Source: Bacteroides sedimenti (GTDB lineage Bacteria; Bacteroidota; Bacteroidia; Bacteroidales; Bacteroidaceae). From it: a stretch of 64,000 bases of DNA. The stretch lies in assembly GCF_040365225.1 (NCBI RefSeq), contig NZ_AP028055.1, positions 1,178,001 through 1,242,000 on the forward strand, written 5' to 3'. This document shows positions 17,439 to 24,756 of this stretch, piece after piece; within the stretch, counting starts at the first letter, position 1; every line of letters begins with the position of its first letter. A program made the position numbers and the translations under genes. Under the pieces are notes generated by a model, which saw only the letters and a program-made list of their open reading frames with translations, had not been told where the DNA came from and did not search any database.

Positions 17439-18167
17439 TTATTTCTTTCTGTACTGAAAGAAAATCCCCTCCTCGAAAGGAGTCCACAAACAAGCCCGCT
17501 GTCCACACGCCTTCAACCCCGAGTTCAGCCAGGTGTTGCAGGTGTAAAACATCGTAAAACGTCCGTTCGCTTCGTAAAACGCATCCGAGTCTCCATAATT
17601 TGCATTCGACACAATTACCTGATAGTGTCCGGCTGAATCTTTTGCAAAAGTTGAATCAATATACTTCACCAACCTTCTATATTGATCAATTGTCATTTCG
17701 ATCTGCACATACTTATCATACTTGCTTATTTCTTTGTAGAAGGTTGCATGTATAGCCGATTTCCCCAAGCCTAACGTTGCTATCAGCCCTGTTTTCAAAG
17801 TCAAATCGGCCCATGTGGGTGTTTGCATATAGAAACGTTTATTGCCCCATCCCATACCAACATACAAATACAGACTATCCTTTCCAAGTGTATTACAGAA
17901 CTTCACCTCCCGGCTCCAGTCGACTACTTCCGATTTTACAGGCATCACAAAATCCGTGTGCACCCCATTGCTCATAATAAAAATCGTAACTTCCTCCCCT
18001 TTCACTTTTTCGGCAGGAACTGCAATTCTAGATAAAAGAAATGCCAGAACGATGTATAAAACAGCTGCGGCAATGAAGTATACCACTGCCATTCCTAACC
18101 ACTTGAATCCTTTTTTTATTGCAGTCAAGCAGAAAATCTTATGTAATCCACGCACACCTCTTATCAT
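17439..18167 (-). CDS. TIGR02117/DUF2459-family protein
   Basis: 242 residues with one transmembrane helix at about 24-48 and a periplasmic domain. Recognisable motifs are SNGVHTDFVMPV, GMGWGNKRFYMQTPTWADL, DAFYEANGRFTMFYTCNTWLN and WTPFEEGIFFQYR, which define TIGR02117 ('urease-associated' by historical naming). The conserved His and Cys (in VHTDF and TCNTW) suggest a cysteine hydrolase of the NlpC/P60-like superfamily, which is inference. It is upstream of and codirectional with the ABC/LolA-like cluster, separated by 95 bases, so membership of that operon is possible but not certain. Confidence 0.82.
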   Translation of the reverse strand: MIRGVRGLHKIFCLTAIKKGFKWLGMAVVYFIAAAVLYIVLAFLLSRIAVPAEKVKGEEVTIFIMSNGVHTDFVMPVKSEVVDWSREVKFCNTLGKDSLYLYVGMGWGNKRFYMQTPTWADLTLKTGLIATLGLGKSAIHATFYKEISKYDKYVQIEMTIDQYRRLVKYIDSTFAKDSAGHYQVIVSNANYGDSDAFYEANGRFTMFYTCNTWLNSGLKACGQRACLWTPFEEGIFFQYRKK

Positions 18168-18204
18168 AATCCTTACAAATCATCCGGGTTCATTAAATAC
18201 TAAA

Positions 18205-18234
18205 TTTCCCTCAACACAATTTCCCTCAACACAA
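18205..18234. repeat. 15-bp tandem repeat, two copies
   Basis: TTTCCCTCAACACAA occurs twice, head to tail and identical, in the leader region of the TIGR02117-like gene. It could be a recent slippage duplication. Confidence 0.8.
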
Positions 18235-18441
18235 TCTCTCTCCATCTAAATTAAACAAGGAAGCATAAAATTGGTTCCTTTCCTTATAGAATAAATATTG
18301 CTTACTATATCATAAAAATATATAATTCTATAGATTAATTATTTAAACATTGATTATCGTTAATATTTCTTTAATTAACAACATATATTAGGGTTCATCT
18401 AATAATGCTCCTATCTTTAAAACGAAATAAATTTTTATATT

Positions 18442-18888
18442 ATGAAAAAAAGACTTCGCAAAAAATTACACGTGGGAGAATACAAATACAGAAAGGGTTT
18501 CTGTGTTTATCTGCCGGTCACAAAAGAAAACGTAACAGATCATTTAGAAAACATGTCTCAAATTGCTAAAGACAATAATCTGTTGTTTATGGGTTTTGGG
18601 TGTGATACGATTAATTTTTCGGATGAATCGTTCATTAAAAAACCAATACCGCTTGAAATATTTATCTTTTTAAAATCTACTATAGCATATAGAGAAGATT
18701 ACGAAGATTTGCTAATTGCATATTTCACCTCCCCTTCTTTTGGTTTCATTCGACAAGAGAATTTATCTGCTGCCAAATCTGCAGTTAATGAATTAGAGAT
18801 AGAAGGATTGGAGATGAAAGGACTTAGGTTTCTTGAATTAGTTAATACAACGATTTCTAAACGACACAAGAAATTCTTCAAAAAATAG
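18442..18888 (+). CDS. YggL-like (DUF469) ribosome-associated protein
   Basis: 148 residues. The opening KKRLRKKLHVGEYKYRKGF closely matches the N-terminus of YggL (RLRKKLHVGEF), a small protein reported to bind the 50S ribosomal subunit; the central GFGCDTINF also fits. It is about 40 residues longer than the E. coli protein, with a Lys-rich tail (ISKRHKKFFKK). No promoter of consensus quality was found, though TATCTTTA lies about 30 bases upstream. Monocistronic, ending in a strong terminator. Confidence 0.75.
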   Translation: MKKRLRKKLHVGEYKYRKGFCVYLPVTKENVTDHLENMSQIAKDNNLLFMGFGCDTINFSDESFIKKPIPLEIFIFLKSTIAYREDYEDLLIAYFTSPSFGFIRQENLSAAKSAVNELEIEGLEMKGLRFLELVNTTISKRHKKFFKK

Positions 18889-18892
18889 CAAT

Positions 18893-18940
18893 AAAAAAAT
18901 CCTGCAATAACCTATTATTTGTTTATTGCAGGATTTTTTT
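18893..18940. terminator. bidirectional terminator after the YggL-like gene
   Basis: Perfect stem ATCCTGCAATAA / TTATTGCAGGAT (18899-18910 and 18923-18934), with seven A before and seven T after, between convergent genes. Confidence 0.88.
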
Positions 18941-18961
18941 CATTTATGATTTTCAATGATT

Positions 18962-19648
18962 TCACCCAAATGAATTATCAAAAGAACTTTCTTCACGATA
19001 GATCTTCGTTCCACAGAAAGAGCAACTCCATTGCGGGGCATCCACAGGAATATTGCAACCGCCCAGCACTTTTCTTCCAGTGGCCAGCTCCGACATCAGT
19101 TTATCTGTGAAAACCGGGAAACCGTATAAAATGGTGGCGACGGGCGATTTACCACATTTGGGACATTTCCGGGGTTTCCTTGCCGCTTCGAAAACAGAGC
19201 AATCTACCTTACAAGTATCTTCAATCAAATCAATCAATTCTATAAGTTCTTCAGAAACCTGACCAAGCAAGTTACTAAACACCAGCTTTTCCCTGCCAAA
19301 CCAAACATTGAGCGTATACGAAGGTCCATTGTATACTGTATTAAGGTCAGATACATTTTGATTGAAGTGGTTCAACCCCATTTTAAACATCTTCTCGCGA
19401 ATGATATCCAACTGATAATCCGTAATCTTATCTTTAAAACAGAAAACTCTAGATTCCGTATCATCCACATCTGCTGTTATATAACCTAAGTTATCAATGC
19501 ATAAAGCATATCCCCCACATTTATTGCAATCTGTACAAGAATGTTGAAGGATTATTTTTGTTATTCCTGCATCTCTCTTCATAGGGCTAGATTTAATTTT
19601 AATCCCTCCTAAAATAATAGAAGAATTTGATTTATACAAATTTTTCAA
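18962..19648 (-). CDS. cysteine-rich protein with C-terminal zinc ribbon
   Basis: 228 residues (206 if the Met at residue 23 is used). Two cysteine groups stand out: CTDCNKCGGYALC near residue 38, and a C-terminal ribbon CPKCGKS ... WSCSFCGTKIY (about 163-213) with a GGC between. Four Cys in CPKC/CSFC form a typical zinc knuckle, used for nucleic-acid or protein contacts. The protein is otherwise unrecognised. Codon use is ordinary and there is no signal peptide, so it is likely cytoplasmic. It is convergent with the YggL-like gene. Confidence 0.7.
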   Translation of the reverse strand: MKNLYKSNSSIILGGIKIKSSPMKRDAGITKIILQHSCTDCNKCGGYALCIDNLGYITADVDDTESRVFCFKDKITDYQLDIIREKMFKMGLNHFNQNVSDLNTVYNGPSYTLNVWFGREKLVFSNLLGQVSEELIELIDLIEDTCKVDCSVFEAARKPRKCPKCGKSPVATILYGFPVFTDKLMSELATGRKVLGGCNIPVDAPQWSCSFCGTKIYREESSFDNSFG

Positions 19649-19779
19649 TAGAAAATTTAAAACAAGAAGAATTATTTTGTTTTCTTGCCATTCTTAATCT
19701 TATTGAATCTAATGAATTGTACTCGCCTCACTCTTCTTTTCCAATACTGGTACTTCATACATCTGATAAAAAACAGTTG

Positions 19780-20295
19780 TTAAGCTATACCCATATTTAT
19801 TAGCTGGGAAAAAACTCTATTACACATCTGGCGACTTTCATCTTCAGAAATATCAGCATATTCACAGATTTCATACAATGCCGGAACCCATTTATTTACA
19901 AAATGTTCTCTTAGATTCGGCCTGTTTAATTCATAATTCATTTGAGAAGATAAAAAAGGAATCATATAACTCTGAAAAATGATAAATAAACTATTATTCT
20001 TTTTCGATAAAAAATAGAACCAATATGGAAATTCCTCATCCAGTTTAAAAATAAAGTTTCTTACATCCGGAATTTCCCATAATTCTTTATTCATATTATT
20101 AAATCCGGTAAAATGAATATTCACCCTTTCACGGAAATAGATTGCAAATCTTTCATTATCTAGAAGCGTAAAAAGGATTTTCAAAGGAGTCGTGATATCT
20201 TGTTCCAGAATATCTTCAAGAGTGATATAAACATCAAGCATTTCTGCTCCGGATTCAATTAGTTGTGACAACTTTTGTACTTCTTCATTCATCAT
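19780..20295 (-). CDS. hypothetical helical protein
   Basis: 171 residues, acidic, without signal peptide; aromatic-rich helices such as FPYWFYFLSKKNNSLFIIFQSYM suggest a compact alpha-helical cytoplasmic protein. No family is recognised. It stands alone on the minus strand, 131 bases upstream of the zinc-ribbon gene, in an AT-rich stretch, and could belong to an acquired module, since the neighbouring sequence to the right is rich in repeats. Confidence 0.6.
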   Translation of the reverse strand: MMNEEVQKLSQLIESGAEMLDVYITLEDILEQDITTPLKILFTLLDNERFAIYFRERVNIHFTGFNNMNKELWEIPDVRNFIFKLDEEFPYWFYFLSKKNNSLFIIFQSYMIPFLSSQMNYELNRPNLREHFVNKWVPALYEICEYADISEDESRQMCNRVFSQLINMGIA

Positions 20296-20462
20296 AACAA
20301 GTCATTAAGGATATTACTAAATCATACTATAACAAAATATTTTTTTCTTTATGTCAAAATTTTATTTAAATATATATTATATTTAACCAATAATAATTTG
20401 TTTATTTATTTCTTATTGTAAATGTTCAATTTATATTTTTTATAAAGGTAAGTATATAATAT

Positions 20463-20714
20463 TTATTTGCAAAATATTTCATTAAAATAATCCATAACTT
20501 TATTTTTCCTATTATAAAGTGTTTTTATTTTCGTTAAATGGTAATAAAATAGTAGGCTGTTATCACTTTTAAAAACATCATGTAACCTGCACATTTTGAA
20601 ATTGACTCTCGAAAATGTTTCAATATTAGTTTGTTCGTTCCCTATCGTATCAATTCCCCATAACATTAATTTAAAAAAGTAGCACAAGTCACGCAAGTCA
20701 CGCGCTTTCGTCAT
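20463..20714 (-). CDS. doubtful short gene or gene remnant
   Basis: 83 codons. The middle (LMLWGIDTIGNEQTNIETF and KMCRLHDVFKSDNSLLFYY) has the look of a real protein, but the first codons (MTKARDLRDLC) are simply translated GCGTGACTT iterons, so the true start may be later or the 5' part may be lost. It could be the C-terminal remainder of a longer gene cut by the repeat region. No function proposed. Confidence 0.3.
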   Translation of the reverse strand: MTKARDLRDLCYFFKLMLWGIDTIGNEQTNIETFSRVNFKMCRLHDVFKSDNSLLFYYHLTKIKTLYNRKNKVMDYFNEIFCK

Positions 20715-20774
20715 AACACATTCACATTCATTACATTATAGGTGCGTGACTTCTGCGTGAGCAGCGCGTGACTT
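20686..20774. repeat. iteron-like repeats of AAGTCACGC
   Basis: Two direct head-to-tail copies of AAGTCACGC (20686-20703) face two inverted copies, GCGTGACTT at 20744-20752 and 20766-20774, with a shorter GCGTGA between. GC-rich repeats inside very AT-rich DNA. Confidence 0.75.
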
Positions 20775-20814
20775 TCGTCCAACTGACGGGGGATTGTCTG
20801 GTGGGAATTGACCG

Positions 20815-21102
20815 ATGATTAGTGCTGAATTAGCAGGAGTTGGAGGGATAACGGAGATATTTAATGTACAACTAACGGCAGAATTAGCGGACAAATATCT
20901 GGCAGGGATTGGATTAACAGCCTTGTTATACGGGAGCAGTGAAGAGAAAAAAAGGGAAAATAGAGACTATCAGTTAAAAAACAAATTTGATCCTATGAAT
21001 TTAATTTCTCCTGTACAAAACAATGCATTCTTCTGTACAGAACAATTAATTCTCTTGTACAAAAGAATGCATTGTTTTGTACAGGAGTTTACTAATCTGT
21101 AG
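20815..21102 (+). CDS. doubtful small ORF overlapping palindromic repeat
   Basis: 95 codons. The first about 62 (starting MISAELAGVGGITEIF) have mixed, protein-like composition, but the last third is the translated palindromic element at 21008-21087. No family is recognised and no promoter was found. It may be a short remnant of an accessory gene into which the repeat was inserted. Confidence 0.2.
   Translation: MISAELAGVGGITEIFNVQLTAELADKYLAGIGLTALLYGSSEEKKRENRDYQLKNKFDPMNLISPVQNNAFFCTEQLILLYKRMHCFVQEFTNL
21008..21087. repeat. 80-bp palindromic element with TGTACA boundaries
   Basis: Two arms (about 21008-21041 and 21052-21087) are near-perfect inverted copies, and each contains its own TGTACA ... 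ATGCAT ... TGTACA palindrome. The same building block appears at 56847-56920 in the thiamine operon, so it is a dispersed repeat family. Confidence 0.85.
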
Positions 21103-21567
21103 AGAAGAAATATAAATGTATTCTCGGCATCATTTGTTTTAGCACAATAATACTCTATTATATCTGGTATCAATCTGCTATAAAAAACAGCTCAATGATT
21201 TCTTGTGATATCAATGATGTTAAACATCAAAATTGTTATGATTACCAAAGAACAAATTTTGTAATTAGGTGGTTTTTAAGAAGAAAACGTTATCGACAAC
21301 TGAGGCACAACGTTATTTTGTCTAATAAAATTAACTAATATTCATATCAACTTTTACTCAGAGAGAGAATACACCAGGTAATTTGTTTTAACCTAAAACC
21401 ATTAAAAAAACGCACCTCCACAATATAATAATCAGATTTTATGCATATTAACCATAAACCAAACACGCAAATAAAAAAATATATATTTCCAAAAAAGCAA
21501 ATTTAAAAAAGCGTCACTACCTCATTTCAAAAAGGTAATTCATAACCATCAATTTGAGGGGGTAAAG

Positions 21568-21656
21568 CACCCCTAACGTCTGAAACGCCCTGCTGATAGG
21601 GGTGACAAATTTTACACAGAACCATATAAAAGATCTATTTTACATAAGTTTGTCAC
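21568..21656. other. two interlocked inverted repeats before the XRE regulator
   Basis: CACCCCTA (21568-21575) pairs with TAGGGGTG (21597-21604), and the overlapping GTGACAAA (21602-21609) pairs with TTTGTCAC (21649-21656). The two pairings share GTG, so they could be alternatives. The rest of the 21.1-21.8 kb gap is AT-rich with no gene seen. Confidence 0.5.
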
Positions 21657-21791
21657 ACTGTCAAGCTATTTCTCATCTTTTTAATTTCCCTCCCCATACC
21701 CTACATTAGCAGTAACTTGACAACACATCTAAGCATTATCAAACCGTTAATATATGTAATTATTTAGCTTTATATAAATTATTCATCGATT

Positions 21792-21799
21792 TATTTTTG
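21792..21799 (+). promoter_or_regulatory. -7 box for the XRE regulator
   Basis: TATTTTTG matches TAnnTTTG, 53 bases before the start codon at 21852. Confidence 0.45.
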
Positions 21800-21851
21800 T
21801 TTATCTAAATATTAGTCCTACATTTACAACGCAACTATTAAATTAATATTT

Positions 21852-22505
21852 ATGATTGACATTAAAGAAATTTGTAAGCGGAGAGGTATAACTCAAGCAG
21901 AACTTGCCCAACGCATGGGCATCAGCGCCTCCACTCTGGCCCAAAGTATCCACGGCAATCCACGGCTTGACAGGGTACAGGCCATTGCCGATGCCTTAAA
22001 CATCTCTATCGGTGAGCTGTTCCCTCACGGGCAAGGCTCCTTCACCGCATTAATTTCCTATGAGGACAAGCTATTTAAAGCAACCACCTTTGAACGCTTA
22101 AATGATATTATTAACCACTTAAAAGTAAAAGAAATGTTAAGAACCGCCAAAGAATTCAGAATAGAAAAGCCTTACGGCATGATTTACAACATAGCATGCA
22201 ACAAAGCTTTAGTATTTAACAGAGAGTATCAGCGTATTGGTGAGACCAGTGGAATTATAAGCATTTTCAATGCGGAATTAGAAAATGTGAATCTCTCCGG
22301 ACTCACAAAAGAAATGGAAGAAAAACTTTTCGAAACCATCAGAATTGACAAAGGTAACCCAATCGGTTTTTTCTATTCCGACAAGACATCTCCTTGCATC
22401 AGCCGAGAAGATGAAGAAAAACAATTAGATCTTATCGATATATATAATCAACGAATCGACCTCTTATTCAAATTATTACCAGAACTTCAGAACATGTGGA
22501 AGTAA
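21852..22505 (+). CDS. XRE-family transcriptional regulator
   Basis: 217 residues. Residues 3-57 are a Cro/C1-type helix-turn-helix (RRGITQAELAQRMGISASTL ... HGNPRLDRVQAIADALNISIGELF). The remaining 150 residues are an unrecognised, probably ligand- or dimerisation domain with acidic and aromatic character. Base composition inside the HTH is higher in G+C than in the surroundings, suggesting recent arrival. It may regulate the accessory genes around it or itself through the inverted repeats at 21568-21656, which is inference. Confidence 0.85.
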   Translation: MIDIKEICKRRGITQAELAQRMGISASTLAQSIHGNPRLDRVQAIADALNISIGELFPHGQGSFTALISYEDKLFKATTFERLNDIINHLKVKEMLRTAKEFRIEKPYGMIYNIACNKALVFNREYQRIGETSGIISIFNAELENVNLSGLTKEMEEKLFETIRIDKGNPIGFFYSDKTSPCISREDEEKQLDLIDIYNQRIDLLFKLLPELQNMWK

Positions 22506-22625
22506 AATCAACTCCATTTGTGTTTCATCTTAATTTTGCACTATGCCATTAAACAGTTTTTTACGAGATTGTAGTGCATAAAGTGTCTTTAAGGATTTTT
22601 TGGTCGAAACGAATATAGACAATTT

Positions 22626-22659
22626 GGGCTGAGTTTTTTGATTAACTCAGCCCTTTTTT
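22626..22659 (+). terminator. intrinsic terminator downstream of the XRE regulator
   Basis: GGGCTGAGTT (22626-22635) and AACTCAGCCC (22644-22653) form a perfect 10-bp stem followed by six T. It lies 121 bases after the stop codon. The rest of 22506-22973 shows no gene. Confidence 0.88.
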
Positions 22660-22973
22660 ATACTCTAAAAAGTTTTACCGGACGACAATATATCGGCACA
22701 TTGAATTATTGGTTTGAGTTTCCTCGAGATTACGTAGATAAATAATAGTTTATCAAAGAATTCACTATTAATTAACTTTATATAGGTACGTCTCAGATTC
22801 CATTCTTTCAAAAACATAAAATGGTAAGCATAATTCCAGGTGTGTTTATGTCATCATAGAATAAATATGTTTGTCGCTTCCGATTTTGTATTTTCAGTAT
22901 TCATTTACTATTTCATAGGAACTAAGTAACTGAAATTGATTTATAGTGAAGTTAGTACAAATCAATATCTTTT

Positions 22974-23540
22974 TTAAAATCTAATACCTCCTTTAATCGA
23001 AATTGATTCAGCCGTACCTTTTTCTAAATAATTCCTTAGCTCTCTCATGTATGTATAACTTGCATTTTGCAAGTTATAGCCCACAAAAAAGTAAAAACCT
23101 AGTTTTTTTTCATTAAGTTTAAAGTCAACTCCAAATGCAGGTTCAATCATTAAGTCATAGGTTTTTCTTAGGAAATTCTCTCCTAAATCGAAAGTGTAGC
23201 CAAGGTCTACTAAGATAAATGGAGATACATTTGAATTTGTAAAATTGGTTTTTATTCTACCATAAAGAGGCATTAAACATATCTCACCAAGACCTTCATA
23301 TGAGTAAGTTTTATAAATTAAAGCACTTGTATAACAAAAGCCCAAACCTGCACCTAAAGAAAAATAATCATTAAAACGATAACCGTTAATCATATCAATT
23401 TCAAAAGATTTTTTTTTAAATTCATCTACACCAAATGCACCCCCTAATTCGATAGATTTTTCATAACCTTTTTGTGCATATAAAGAACAGGATATACATA
23501 CAAGTAGCAAAGTCGTTAAAATCGTTTTTTTCATTTTCAT
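22974..23540 (-). CDS. outer membrane beta-barrel protein
   Basis: 188 residues: signal peptide MKKTILTTLLLVCISCSLYAQ, then alternating strands (EKSIELGGAFGVDEF; YFSLGAGLGFCYTS; VSPFILVDLGYTF; LGFYFFVGYNLQNAS) ending in IKGGIRF, with the C-terminal Phe typical of outer membrane barrels. Small eight-strand barrel of the OMP_b-brl/PorT kind; function unknown. It stands alone on the minus strand. Confidence 0.75.
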   Translation of the reverse strand: MKMKKTILTTLLLVCISCSLYAQKGYEKSIELGGAFGVDEFKKKSFEIDMINGYRFNDYFSLGAGLGFCYTSALIYKTYSYEGLGEICLMPLYGRIKTNFTNSNVSPFILVDLGYTFDLGENFLRKTYDLMIEPAFGVDFKLNEKKLGFYFFVGYNLQNASYTYMRELRNYLEKGTAESISIKGGIRF

Positions 23541-24149
23541 AATTCAGAAGGATCTTTATTAAGCATTTCCTCATCGCTTTTTTAAATGGTTAATATTTAA
23601 TAATTGTAGTCTCATTTAGTATTGCATTGTATAGTTTAAGCTTTTTCAAACAATTGCAAACTAATGGTTGCTTATCATTTCTATTAAAGTTAATTATTCA
23701 ATTACCGCTGAATGCTCATACTGTTAGTTGAATGACAATACATCTCCAGAAACGTATTTTCTAGTGTTTAAATTTATCTTATAGCAAATAAGCTAATGTT
23801 TTTCCCAAAACTAAGTATTTATTTCTATTTAAACAACCTTAACTTATAAATTTAATACATAATTAATTTCAACAGTCTTAAATCAGTCACTATAAACATT
23901 GATTTCCTATTTTGAAATATGATGGGCTACTGAAGAATCAAGTAAAATGCAAGCATTAAATTTTGAATTAAAGCAGACTCAGACAATGTTAATACGGATA
24001 AGTCAAACAATTACTGCTATTTTCATCAAGATTAATTCGAAAATGAGTCTTTACCAAATCCTTTCACGCATTAATTTGTTCTAATAAAAGAGTGAATCAA
24101 GCATTTGTATAAAGGAATTATAAAGTAGGGAAAGAAGGAGGCAAACAAA
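23541..24149. other. 609-bp AT-rich gap with one weak small ORF
   Basis: No established gene. A 45-codon plus-strand ORF at 23947-24084 (starts MQALNFELKQTQT) has moderately protein-like composition but no ribosome site and no recognised family. Just before the universal stress gene there is a strong AGAAGGAGG Shine-Dalgarno sequence at about 24132. Confidence 0.4.
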
Positions 24150-24614
24150 ATGAAAAAAATACTGATAGCACTTGATTACGATAAGACAGCGGAAATTGTT
24201 GCTAATGCGGGCTTTGAGCTTGCTAAACAGATGAATGCAGAAATTACATTGCTCCATGTGGTACACGAATTGCCAATGTATTATTCGGTAGACAGCTGTC
24301 CTTCTGCTTACGAAATGTATATTGAAAACGTAGAAGGACTAAAAAAAGCCAGTCTGAATTTTCTGAATGATATAAAGAAAAGGCTTGGCGACGAATCTGT
24401 TTGTATAATAGTAAAAGATGGTGAGATTGCCTGGACCATCCTGGAGACTGCTAAGGAAATAAGTGCTGATATTATTGTTATTGGCTCTCATAGCAGAAAA
24501 TGGCTGGAAAGTATCACTATGGGTGATGATGCCAAAATGATTATGAAAAGGACAACCATCCCGGTTTATGTCGTTCCATTTAAAAAAGAAAACAAACAGA
24601 TTCCGGATGAATAA
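24150..24614 (+). CDS. universal stress protein (UspA family)
   Basis: 154 residues, one Usp domain: KKILIALDYDKTAEIVANAG at the start, ITLLHVVHELP at about 30-41, IIVIGSHSRKW and TIPVYVVPF. The ATP-binding motif is normally G-x2-G-x9-G-S/T; here it reads GSHSRKWLESITMGDD, with the second Gly replaced by Ser and the final S/T by Asp, so nucleotide binding is doubtful. The gene has an unusually strong Shine-Dalgarno for this lineage (AGAAGGAGG, about 9 bases upstream). A decayed paralogue tail lies at 31260-31370. Confidence 0.92.
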   Translation: MKKILIALDYDKTAEIVANAGFELAKQMNAEITLLHVVHELPMYYSVDSCPSAYEMYIENVEGLKKASLNFLNDIKKRLGDESVCIIVKDGEIAWTILETAKEISADIIVIGSHSRKWLESITMGDDAKMIMKRTTIPVYVVPFKKENKQIPDE

Positions 24615-24756
24615 TTAATGTCATACATATTAAGAAAGCGCATTTCTTTAATGAAAGACATTTGCTAAAACAAATATGGGTAGATAATGATAAGAAATCC
24701 TCTACCCATAAAAACATACAATAATAAGAATATAACAGTTTACAGCAACCGTTGAA

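Noticed and set aside
20815..21007. Real gene left of the palindromic element
   Set aside because: Only a weak, unrecognised ORF with no promoter; kept as a low-confidence feature rather than as a finding.
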